From Planctomycetaceae bacterium (GTDB lineage: Bacteria; Planctomycetota; Planctomycetia; Pirellulales; UBA1268): a stretch of 5,822 nt of DNA. Position numbers and translations under genes: made by a program. The notes below the pieces were generated by a model. The model was not told where the DNA came from, did no database searches, and saw only the letters and a program-made list of their open reading frames with translations. Positions 1 through 5,753 of this stretch are shown in pieces. Within the stretch, counting starts at the first letter, position 1; each line of letters opens with the position of its first letter. Where the stretch lies: the NCBI GenBank assembly GCA_009691925.1, contig SIAG01000269.1:1-5822 (forward strand), given 5' to 3'.

Positions 1-1
1 C

Positions 2-898
2 CTAGTATCGATTGGGGAATTGTCCGCCAAACTCGACCGGTACGATCAGGCGATCGATGCTTTCAGGCGAGGGCTCGCCCTCGCAGCCGATCCGCTCCTT
101 ACGTCGGCCTGTCGTTCGCGTCTGGCGGAATTGCTTTCGGCCATGGGGCGGACCGACGAGGCCGCCGACGTGTTGGCGGCAGTCCCGGAACCCGACGCGG
201 ATCGTGTCGGCATTTCGGACCTCCCTGCAGACCGGACCGACGACGTCTTCGAGGCGGAGCGGAAGCGGATCGAACTGGTTATCGACCAAGGGAAGGATGA
301 AGAGGGCTTCGAGCGTATTCTGCGTTTTGCCAGGGTTTATCCGAGGCACCACCGGGAGCCGCTGGTCATGTTCGAGCGGATCACGGCGCCGATGTATTTG
401 GCGGGAGATTACGCCAAAGCCATCCGCTGGCGCCGCCGGGCGTCGGAGGCGCTTCCCCATGCCTCCGACGACCCGATGTTCATGTCGAACGCGACTGTCG
501 AGTTGCAGGCAGCAGCCCAAAGAGACGAGGCCATGAAAGAACGGGCGTCGGAAGCGATGATTGCCTTCGTTAAGCGTTTTCCCGATCACAATAGTGCGGC
601 CTCGTTCCTGAAAGCCTTGGGGCTATCCTCCGAAATGGCGGGAGACCTGAATGCCGCCAAGGGGTTCTACGAGAGGATTCTGGCGTCGAAACTTGCCGCG
701 AACGATCCACAGCGCCGCTCGGCGACGATCGATCTGGCGAGAGTGACGGGCGAGCCAATCGCGCCCACGGCGATCGACGCATCTCCCTCCGGGAAATCCT
801 TGGATTCGGCTCGCAGGCGCTGGCTGATCGTGAGTAACGCCTCTCTGGTGGCCGCGATCACGGCGTGGTTGCTCTATCGGCGCCGCAACCGCGTTTGA
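2..898 (+). CDS. TPR-repeat protein with C-terminal membrane anchor (5' truncated)
   Basis: The frame is open to the left edge of the window, so the true start lies upstream; the TTG at 20 is probably internal because the six preceding codons extend the first TPR helix. The visible 298 residues contain TPR-like helix pairs at about 5-30 (a DRYDQAIDAF core), 38-61 (GRTDEAADVL), 130-150 (GDYAKAIRW) and 207-230 (GDLNAAKGFYERI). A single hydrophobic segment at about 274-292 follows, flanked by RRR on one side and RRRNR on the other. TPR proteins are protein-interaction scaffolds; this one is probably held in the cytoplasmic membrane by its C-terminal helix, with the repeats on one face. No catalytic domain is visible, but one could lie in the missing N-terminal part. 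Its GC content is lower than that of the genes at the right of the window. The partner and pathway are unknown. Confidence is high that it is coding and moderate for the TPR call. Confidence 0.85.
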   Translation, partial: LVSIGELSAKLDRYDQAIDAFRRGLALAADPLLTSACRSRLAELLSAMGRTDEAADVLAAVPEPDADRVGISDLPADRTDDVFEAERKRIELVIDQGKDEEGFERILRFARVYPRHHREPLVMFERITAPMYLAGDYAKAIRWRRRASEALPHASDDPMFMSNATVELQAAAQRDEAMKERASEAMIAFVKRFPDHNSAASFLKALGLSSEMAGDLNAAKGFYERILASKLAANDPQRRSATIDLARVTGEPIAPTAIDASPSGKSLDSARRRWLIVSNASLVAAITAWLLYRRRNRV

Positions 899-1060
899 TG
901 GCCCCCTCAATTGCCGCGGACACTCTTCCCCGCTCCCGATCACTCCGGCACTCACCGCGTGGGACTCGCCGCCGCGGCCAAAGTGATTCCGTGAGTGTGT
1001 CGTACGAGCAAGTTTCTCTGACGCTGGCCGCGGAACGTGTCAATGACTTCTCGTGCCACG
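899..1060. other. intergenic stretch with no gene seen, 9-bp inverted repeat
   Basis: This stretch lies between the TPR gene and the transposase relic and holds no convincing reading frame. The only structure I see is an inverted pair CCGCGGCCA (972-980) and TGGCCGCGG (1025-1033), 44 nt apart. It has no T-run and the spacing is too long for an ordinary terminator. It lies just beyond the 3' end of the IS630 transposase relic, so it could include the decayed outer end of that element, but I cannot define a terminal repeat or a TA target duplication. Confidence 0.4.
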
Positions 1061-1321
1061 TCACGACTTGTTCTTCGGGTAAAGGAACTTGAGTTTTCCA
1101 CGGGCGTCTTGAACCTTCTTTTGCTAGTCGACACCGCGTTGCCTCGTATTGACATCCGTGGACCAGGCAGACAGCTCGAAGTGCAATCTTGGCAGCTCGC
1201 CGAATCGTCTTCCTGAGACGCATTGCCTCGTGACGGAGCTGAGTTCGTTCTCAGCGATGTTCAGCCAGCTGCCGTGCTTCGGCCTATGGCAGGTCATGCC
1301 CTGCTGCCACTCATTCGGCAA
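1061..1321 (-). pseudogene. IS630-family transposase, C-terminal remnant with in-frame stop
   Basis: On the minus strand, 1321 down to 1127 reads through the hallmark end of IS630-type transposases: PKHGSWLNIAENELS, then RQC, a GRR basic turn, a W in the SAW block, and RQRGVD. In this family the Asp is normally followed by WQF(T/x)xxDAR(x)KLKxLYP. Here a TAG stop (1124-1126) takes the place of the Trp codon, and the same frame then continues QKKVQDARGKLKFLYPKNK to a natural TGA at 1061-1063. The N-terminal helix-turn-helix and most of the DDE catalytic core are absent; of the catalytic triad only the Glu within the NIAENEL region (family position W-L-N-x-x-E) could survive. The remnant therefore cannot be active. 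Upstream the frame runs open to the TAA of the neighbouring gene at 1370, but I cannot recognise transposase sequence before about 1300. The family call is strong; the exact left boundary is uncertain. Confidence 0.85.
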
Positions 1322-1369
1322 TCGATTTACAGCCAGCTGCCCGGCTACGATGACGTGAACGACGCGGAG

Positions 1370-1819
1370 TTAGGCAAGGTCGGTTAAACAGTCGTCGATG
1401 ACGTCGTCGGAGAGTCGCGGAAGGTCGATCGCACGCTGTCGATTCATGCCATCGAGGAAGTCACGGCGAGCCGCATCTCGCCTCTCTCTGGCAATGAGAA
1501 AATCGATGAAGTCGACGGCAGCGGCAACGCCCTGAGGAGTCAGTTTCCGCAACCGTTCCTGGAGTAGGCCTTCGGACAAAGCCCCACCTTGTGGACCCGC
1601 TCCGGATGGTGGACGGAGGATCGGGTCTAGACGGCTTGGCCCTTGCCAGAGTGTCACCTCACGCCAGCGGATACCGTCAGGATCCCACACCCACAACTTT
1701 CCTACCGACTCCTCGTACCAGGCATCCCCGATCGATCCTGTCGCCGGGAGATCACTCGGCCCCTCGATCACACCGCGAACGCTCTTGATGCGGGGAAACA
1801 ACGACGTTGATGAGGCCAC
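1370..1819 (-). CDS. small two-part protein: phage-tail-like segment plus antitoxin-like helical tail
   Basis: This is a 149-residue protein starting at GTG (1817-1819); a stop lies two codons further upstream, and a GGGAG Shine-Dalgarno sits 7 nt before the GTG, which fixes the start. Residues 14-55 (SVRGVIEGPSDLPATG, then GDAWYEE, KLWVWD, WREV) resemble the short beta-hairpin motif found in phage tail-fibre and collar proteins (ELPATG-x-GD-x-Y-x-x-x-x-x-KLYVW-x-x-x-x-W). After a Pro/Gly linker (about 60-80), residues 85-149 are helical and charged: LTPQGVAAAVDFIDFLIARER resembles the DUF2281/VapB-type antitoxin helix, and the acidic end LSDDVIDDCLTDLA resembles antitoxin C-termini that wrap a toxin. 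Neither half has catalytic residues. No intact toxin gene follows; the IS630 relic comes next. Composition is ordinary coding for this lower-GC part of the window. It could equally be an uncharacterised accessory protein. The coding call is good; the function is a guess. Confidence 0.72.
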   Translation of the reverse strand: MASSTSLFPRIKSVRGVIEGPSDLPATGSIGDAWYEESVGKLWVWDPDGIRWREVTLWQGPSRLDPILRPPSGAGPQGGALSEGLLQERLRKLTPQGVAAAVDFIDFLIARERRDAARRDFLDGMNRQRAIDLPRLSDDVIDDCLTDLA

Positions 1820-1826
1820 GGTTCAT

Positions 1827-1835
1827 CTCCCTCTC
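1827..1835 (-). promoter_or_regulatory. Shine-Dalgarno fixing the GTG start at 1819
   Basis: The minus strand reads GAGAGGGAG, with GGGAG ending 7 nt before the GTG at 1817-1819. An ATG lies closer (minus strand 1824-1826), but it is in another frame and opens only a short ORF, so the GTG is preferred. Confidence 0.65.
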
Positions 1836-1852
1836 GGATTCCGGGTCTGCCG

Positions 1853-1869
1853 TGCTGATGGATTCAGCA
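1853..1869. repeat. 17-bp perfect palindrome (6-bp arms, 5-nt spacer)
   Basis: TGCTGA and TCAGCA flank a TGGAT spacer. The site begins 34 nt upstream of the GTG of the antitoxin-like gene and lies 59 nt beyond the stop of the sugar-isomerase gene. No T-run follows on either strand, which argues against an intrinsic terminator. Its position would suit an operator for autoregulation, as is common for antitoxin genes, but this is inference. Confidence 0.4.
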
Positions 1870-1928
1870 TGGCATCACGCAGAGGCCATGAAAAGCCTTC
1901 TTCCGCGACCCATCGCCCCCGCCCCCTG

Positions 1929-2897
1929 TCAGCCGTAGAGCGCCTGCTCCATCTGCTTGCGGACCTCGGTGAGGCGCGGGACTTCGCCGCCGCCGACTTC
2001 GGCCGTCGCCCAGCCGGTGAAGCCGATGTCGGCAAGCGCCTCGCGCACCTCGCCCCACGGCACGTCGTCGTCGGCACTGACGATGTCGACGAAGGCGTTC
2101 TTCTTCCGGCTGAAGCCCTTGATGTCGAGCTTCACGCAGCGGTGGCCGAACGCATGGATCCAATCCTTCGGCTGGCCATATTTCCAATGGTTGCCGATGT
2201 CGTAATACATCCCCACCCACGGGCTCTTGAAGCTGTCGACGAAGGCGATGAATCGCTCCGGCCCCTGCTCCGGCGGCGCGTCGTGGTCGTACATCATTCG
2301 GTTCCAGACGTTCTCGATCAGGATCGGCTGGCCGAGTGACGCCGCCAGCGGCAGCACTTTTTTCATTTCATTGCGGCAGCGGTCCTCGATCTCCGCCTCC
2401 GGCCCGTCCCCCCCCTGGCCGACGACGATCAGCACACCGCTGCCACCGGCGGCATGGGAGACACGCAGACAGTGCTCGAGGTTCGCAACGGCGGTGGCCC
2501 GGTCGTCGGGATTCGGGCTCGTGAGGCGCTTCCCCCAGTGCTCGTGGTTGATGGCGTTGTGGACAAAGACACCGCTTTCGCGGACCGCGGCCCGGGCCTG
2601 GCTCGTCGTGATCCCGCCAGCCTGGTCGAGATCGACGCCGTCGAAGCCGGCCTCGGCCGCCATCTTTAATCGCTCGACAAGCGACAGCGCCTTTCCTCCA
2701 GACTCGCCGGCGATCATCCCGAGCTTGCAGGAGAGGAGGATCGACTTACCGGCCGGCGGCTCGATGAGCGTGTCGACCGGCGCCGCATCGGCGGCGCGGG
2801 CCGGGGTGGCCCCCCGGGCGGCGATCGCGACGAGGGCCGCGGCCGGAGCGGCGGCAAGGAGGTGGCGGCGCGAGAGGGATGGCGTGTCGGCGGACAT
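1929..2897 (-). CDS. Tat-exported sugar phosphate isomerase/epimerase family protein (TIM barrel)
   Basis: This is a 322-residue protein with the ATG at 2895-2897 and a GGAG site 9 nt before it. The N-terminus has a twin-arginine signal (SRRHLLAAA at 9-17, hydrophobic 13-27, probable cleavage near ARA/ADA at 33-38), so it should be folded in the cytoplasm and exported by Tat. The mature part is an AP-endonuclease-2-like TIM barrel: LVERLKMAAEAGFDGVDLD (73-91), VFVHNAINHEHW (110-121), ILIENVWNRM (192-201), GMYYDIGNHWKYG (229-241), CVKLDIKGFSRKKN (254-267) and GWATAEVGGGE (295-305). By family pattern E195, D233 and E300 are likely metal or catalytic ligands. At the usual His of the K-L-H-x-K strand there is Asp (D258). 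Family members interconvert ketoses or isomerise sugar phosphates; the substrate here is unknown and an extracytoplasmic sugar is likely. It is divergent from the hydrolase at 3067. Family call strong, reaction not predictable. Confidence 0.92.
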   Translation of the reverse strand: MSADTPSLSRRHLLAAAPAAALVAIAARGATPARAADAAPVDTLIEPPAGKSILLSCKLGMIAGESGGKALSLVERLKMAAEAGFDGVDLDQAGGITTSQARAAVRESGVFVHNAINHEHWGKRLTSPNPDDRATAVANLEHCLRVSHAAGGSGVLIVVGQGGDGPEAEIEDRCRNEMKKVLPLAASLGQPILIENVWNRMMYDHDAPPEQGPERFIAFVDSFKSPWVGMYYDIGNHWKYGQPKDWIHAFGHRCVKLDIKGFSRKKNAFVDIVSADDDVPWGEVREALADIGFTGWATAEVGGGEVPRLTEVRKQMEQALYG

Positions 2898-3066
2898 GGG
2901 TCGAAGCTCCGACGGAGAGGCTGGAAAAGAAGGGCTTGCGATCCGGTAGGCTATCAGATCGAGGGGGGATTCCGAGTGGGCGGGGGTCGGGAGACTGAGG
3001 TTTTTCCAGGCTCCGAGGTCACGCCCCTGAAAGCCCCTGCCCCCCATCGCCCCGAGGAGCATCGAC
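2898..3066. promoter_or_regulatory. divergent promoter region of isomerase and hydrolase genes
   Basis: This 169-nt region separates two divergent starts and must hold promoters for both. Seen here are GGAG (minus strand, 2907-2910) for the isomerase and GAGGAG (3054-3059, 7 nt spacing) for the hydrolase. There is an 8-bp inverted pair CTGGAAAA (2921-2928) and TTTTCCAG (3002-3009), each lying on the gene-proximal side, and the 11-nt box TCCGGTAGGCT (2942-2952) that recurs upstream of the gene starting at 5649. No good sigma-70 -35/-10 pair is evident, so the promoter type is open. A shared arrangement would allow co-regulation. Confidence 0.5.
3054..3059 (+). promoter_or_regulatory. Shine-Dalgarno GAGGAG for the hydrolase
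   Basis: GAGGAG lies 7 nt before the ATG at 3067. It supports that start, since the signal peptide begins there. Confidence 0.7.
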
Positions 3067-4125
3067 ATGAACGGACGCGGTTGGCTGTGGATCCTGACGC
3101 TGCTGATGGCGCTGCCGGCGGCGGCCCAGGATGCCGATCGGGCGCAAATGCCACAGGCGGTCTCTGCGGCAACGTGGCAGCGGCAGATCCCCGACATCCG
3201 TCGGCGGATGGAGCTCGTCATGGGCCCGCTTCCCGGTGCCGACCGCCGGGTGCCGCTCGAGGTCGAGGTGGTCGACGAGGAACGGACCGAGCGTTACCTC
3301 CGCCGCAAGCTCCGCTACACCCCCGAGCCCGGCGATCGCGTTCCCGCCTGGCTCCTCATACCCCATACGGCCACCGCCACCCCGGCCGCGGCCATGCTCT
3401 GCCTCCACCAAACCAACAACATCGGCAAGGACGAGCCGGCTGGGCTGGGGGGGCTCCCCAATCTCCACTACGCCCATGAACTGGCCGAGCGCGGCTTTGT
3501 CTGCCTTGTCCCCGACTACCCGTCGTTCGGCGAATACGCCTACGACTTCCAAACACCCGACCGCGGCTACGCCAGCGGCAGCATGAAGGCCGTTTGGAAC
3601 AATCTCCGGGGGGTCGATCTGCTCGCGAGCCTCCCCGAGGTCGATGACAAACGGATCGGCGCCATCGGCCATTCCCTCGGCGGCCACAACGCCATCTTCA
3701 CCGCCGCCTTCGACGATCGCCTCGTGGCGGTGGTGAGCAGTTGCGGCTTCACCCCCTTCCCCGACTATTACTCTGGCGATGTCAGAGGCTGGACGAGCGA
3801 CCGCTACATGCCACGGATTCGCGACACCTACGCCCTCGATGCCGGCCGCATCCCCTTCGACTTCCCCGAGGTGATCGCCAGCTTCGCCCCGCGGAGCTTC
3901 TTTTCAAACTCACCGGTCGGTGACGACAACTTCGCCGTGGCGGGCGTCCGGCGGGCCTTCGCCGAGGCGCTGCCGGTCCACCGGCTCTTCGACGGTGAGC
4001 CTGGAGTCGCTCCGGCCGGCGAGCGGCTCGTCGTCGTCACCCCCGACTGCGGGCACGACTTCCCCCCCGAGATCCGCCGGCAGGCCTACGACTGGCTCGA
4101 GCACCGGCTGTCAGGGCCGCGGTGA
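3067..4125 (+). CDS. secreted alpha/beta hydrolase (dienelactone hydrolase / acetylxylan-esterase-like)
   Basis: This is a 352-residue protein. The ATG at 3067 follows a GAGGAG site at 7 nt spacing. Residues 1-20 form a Sec signal peptide (hydrophobic 6-17, likely cleavage after AAA at 18-20). The mature part has the alpha/beta-hydrolase layout: an early strand and oxyanion region LCLHQTNNIGKDE (111-123), LAERGFVCLVPDYPSFG (139-155), the nucleophile elbow GHSLGGHNA (201-209, Ser203), an acid region SPVGDDNF (282-289, probably Asp286 by analogy with D-x-N-F in relatives), and the catalytic His in DCGHDF (His330). The triad therefore looks complete and the enzyme is probably active. The family includes dienelactone hydrolases and carbohydrate esterases; release of acyl groups from a polysaccharide would fit the secreted location and the divergent sugar-isomerase gene, but the substrate is not shown by the sequence. 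Peptidase or lipid esterase activity is less likely but possible. Confidence 0.92.
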   Translation: MNGRGWLWILTLLMALPAAAQDADRAQMPQAVSAATWQRQIPDIRRRMELVMGPLPGADRRVPLEVEVVDEERTERYLRRKLRYTPEPGDRVPAWLLIPHTATATPAAAMLCLHQTNNIGKDEPAGLGGLPNLHYAHELAERGFVCLVPDYPSFGEYAYDFQTPDRGYASGSMKAVWNNLRGVDLLASLPEVDDKRIGAIGHSLGGHNAIFTAAFDDRLVAVVSSCGFTPFPDYYSGDVRGWTSDRYMPRIRDTYALDAGRIPFDFPEVIASFAPRSFFSNSPVGDDNFAVAGVRRAFAEALPVHRLFDGEPGVAPAGERLVVVTPDCGHDFPPEIRRQAYDWLEHRLSGPR

Positions 4126-4218
4126 GCCGGCAGCGACCGCGCCCTTCGTGGCGAGCCACCGGCCACCATCCATCCCCTGCACGACGACGCTCATCCGCTT
4201 CCGGACGGCATCAAAGAT
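4111..4218 (-). other. in-frame, coding-like extension beyond the amber stop of the exported protein
   Basis: After the TAG at 4219-4221 the same minus-strand frame continues for 35 codons to a TGA at 4111-4113. It reads IFDAVRKRMSVVVQGMDGG, then RWLATKGAVAAGSPRP. By hand count its GC is about 71% at codon position 1, 57% at position 2 and 83% at position 3, the usual profile of a high-GC coding frame. It would overlap the end of the convergent hydrolase gene by 15 nt. It could be the original C-terminus lost to a point mutation, a readthrough extension, a sequencing error at 4219-4221, or chance. Part of it (4126-4218) is the space between the two convergent genes, where I see no terminator with a T-run. 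Confidence 0.45.
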
Positions 4219-5649
4219 CTACCGCCCATCCCAGCGCAGCGGCGGGCCGTCGAGGCGCTGGATGTGGCGGCTGCGGTAGTCGTTGAAGGCGGTGTCGATC
4301 TCCCCTTGCGCGGTGGACGTCGCGGCACCGACGCGGATCGCCTGCATGATGCTCGCCTCGTTGACCAGCCCAATGCCACGGATCGTCTGGAGGAGGCCGC
4401 TGATCCGTTCGTCGGCCGTGATCCGCTCCACGGCCGCGTCGTTGGCCCGGGCCGCATCGGCGGCACGGACCTCGCGCCAGATCGTCTCCCACGAGCCATC
4501 GGCCATGCGGACCTCGAAAACAGACTCCACCTCCGCCCGGCCATTGGCCGCGTCGACGTTGACGCGTGTCGCCCGGTAATGCCCCACATCGGCCGCCTGG
4601 GCGCGAGCCGAAACGAGCCATCGCTCGGCCGGCTTGCCGGCGGGATTGGCGCCCCCGGGCGTCGGAGGGGGAATCGCCGGCGCTCCCGGGAGCCCACTGC
4701 CTTTGAGCCCGCCGAGAATCTCGTCGAGGCCCAGGCCGCCGAGGGCCCCGTTGCCACCGCCAAGCAACTGCCCCAACTGCGGGAGGAGCCCCGCGAGCCC
4801 CCCCTCGGCCTCACCGGCCTTCACCACCGTGTCGCCGAAACCCTGAAAGGCGACAGCGTCGCCGAGCGCGTCTTCCACGAGCGCCATCCGCGCCGCCCAC
4901 TCCCGGTCATCCTGTGGCAGGGGAGGCAGGCGGTCGCCGAGCCCCGGCGGTGGGGAGAGCGGATCGATCCCCCGCCCCTGCAATTCCTTCGTCAGATCGG
5001 CGGCCGAGCGCCCCTCGACATCCTCCAGCCGCTCGCTCCAGGCCCAGCGGGCGATGCGCTGCGCGTCCTGCCCGCTCGGTCGCACTGTCTTCACCCGCTT
5101 CGGTCCGATCCGTAGGAGCGTGAATTGCGATTCCCCCCGCCTCGCCGCCGGCGGGCGGATCGGTCGATCGGCCCCCCCCTCGTCCGCGCTCCGCGCTGCC
5201 GCATCACGATCGCCGGCCTGTTCGGCAGCTGAGAGCCAGCCGTCGACCCGATCGGCCTCGCGGCGCAGGAGCCCGAGGGTCCGCGTCCGGCTCTCCGGGA
5301 GGGCGGCGATCGCCGCCGCGAGGCGCTTCGCGAGCGCCTCCATGACAGCCTTCGTCTGCCGGCGCTCCTGGGCGCCGAGCACCTCGGCCGCCTCGGGGGC
5401 ACTCGTCTCGAGCCAATCGCGCTGCACCGCCACATCGAGGGAGCCGTCGGGAAAGCGCTTCACGACCGCGCCGCGGATCTCGCCGGCGCCGGCGACCGAG
5501 ATCAGGTCAGTGACGCCTTGAGGGGGGGCTTTCTCGCGAGAATCGCCAGCGGCAGGCTGGGCCTGGGCCAGCGCCGCCAAGCCCATGACGACGACGATCG
5601 CCCTGCCGCACGACGACACGCGACGACCTGCGGGAACCATCCGTTGCAT
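4219..5649 (-). CDS. exported protein of unknown function with Gly/Leu-rich linker
   Basis: This is a 476-residue protein. The ATG at 5647-5649 is chosen because a GGAGGG Shine-Dalgarno stands 7 nt before it and a signal peptide begins there (basic 1-16, hydrophobic 17-28, likely cleavage near AQA/QPAA at 28-34). I do not recognise the family. In order it has: a short beta-like part (46-80: LISVAGAGEIRGAVVKRF, DGSLDVAVQ); a charged helical part (85-155); a second segment (173-230: QFTLLRIGPKRVKTVR, then RIARWAWSERLEDVEGRSAADL) reminiscent of hypothetical planctomycete exported proteins; a helical part (246-280); a low-complexity Gly/Leu then Pro-rich stretch (283-340); and a C-terminal domain (341-476) rich in strands then helices. 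There is no catalytic motif, metal site, further membrane helix or cell-wall anchor. It ends in TAG, and the same frame continues coding-like beyond. It may share a transcript with the gene at the right edge. Confidence 0.85.
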   Translation of the reverse strand: MQRMVPAGRRVSSCGRAIVVVMGLAALAQAQPAAGDSREKAPPQGVTDLISVAGAGEIRGAVVKRFPDGSLDVAVQRDWLETSAPEAAEVLGAQERRQTKAVMEALAKRLAAAIAALPESRTRTLGLLRREADRVDGWLSAAEQAGDRDAAARSADEGGADRPIRPPAARRGESQFTLLRIGPKRVKTVRPSGQDAQRIARWAWSERLEDVEGRSAADLTKELQGRGIDPLSPPPGLGDRLPPLPQDDREWAARMALVEDALGDAVAFQGFGDTVVKAGEAEGGLAGLLPQLGQLLGGGNGALGGLGLDEILGGLKGSGLPGAPAIPPPTPGGANPAGKPAERWLVSARAQAADVGHYRATRVNVDAANGRAEVESVFEVRMADGSWETIWREVRAADAARANDAAVERITADERISGLLQTIRGIGLVNEASIMQAIRVGAATSTAQGEIDTAFNDYRSRHIQRLDGPPLRWDGR

Positions 5650-5656
5650 CAGACTT

Positions 5657-5662
5657 CCCTCC
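5657..5662 (-). promoter_or_regulatory. Shine-Dalgarno GGAGGG deciding the start at 5649
   Basis: The minus strand reads GGAGGG, 7 nt before the ATG at 5647-5649. This argues against the longer start near 5730, which would bury the signal peptide. Confidence 0.7.
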
Positions 5663-5697
5663 GCGCCTGGCTGCCTCACCCAAGGAGAGTTTACACC

Positions 5698-5708
5698 TCC
5701 GGTAGGCT
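5698..5708 (-). promoter_or_regulatory. 11-nt box (minus strand AGCCTACCGGA) shared with the isomerase upstream region
   Basis: The same 11 nt occur in the same orientation relative to the gene at 2942-2952, 44 nt before the isomerase ATG; here the box is 48 nt before the ATG at 5649. The spacing suits a promoter element or regulator site. An 11-nt match alone is expected by chance a few times in a window this size, so only the matching position gives it weight. Confidence 0.35.
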
Positions 5709-5753
5709 CCGGGCCGCCGCGTCTCACCAAAGCGAGCGACCACCCCGCCCCCG

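Noticed and set aside
899..994. In-frame continuation after the TPR gene stop (32 codons to the next TGA)
   Set aside because: The membrane anchor followed by a basic tail is a natural C-terminus, and the continuation is Pro/Ala-rich without a convincing pattern.
972..1033. Inverted repeat CCGCGGCCA / TGGCCGCGG as IS630 terminal repeat
   Set aside because: Both arms lie on the same side of the transposase relic and contain the self-complementary CCGCGG; no TA target site can be assigned.
1785..2339. Plus-strand 184-codon ORF opposite the isomerase gene
   Set aside because: It is a shadow of the conserved TIM-barrel gene on the minus strand, and its protein is low-complexity and basic/acidic without a family pattern.
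2898..3221. Longer upstream start for the isomerase, giving a 430-residue product
   Set aside because: It would overlap the hydrolase gene and bury the Tat signal 108 residues inside the protein. The ATG at 2897 has its own GGAG site.
4148..4159. Small hairpin GTGGCGAGCCAC between the convergent genes
   Set aside because: Only 4-5 bp with a very short loop and no T-run; not convincing as a terminator.
4264..5115. Plus-strand 283-codon ORF opposite the exported protein
   Set aside because: It is Arg/Pro/Gly-rich as expected for an antisense frame in high-GC DNA. The minus-strand gene has a signal peptide and a good ribosome site.
5650..5730. Longer start for the exported protein, adding 27 residues
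   Set aside because: The signal peptide and GGAGGG site support 5649; the added residues show no structure.
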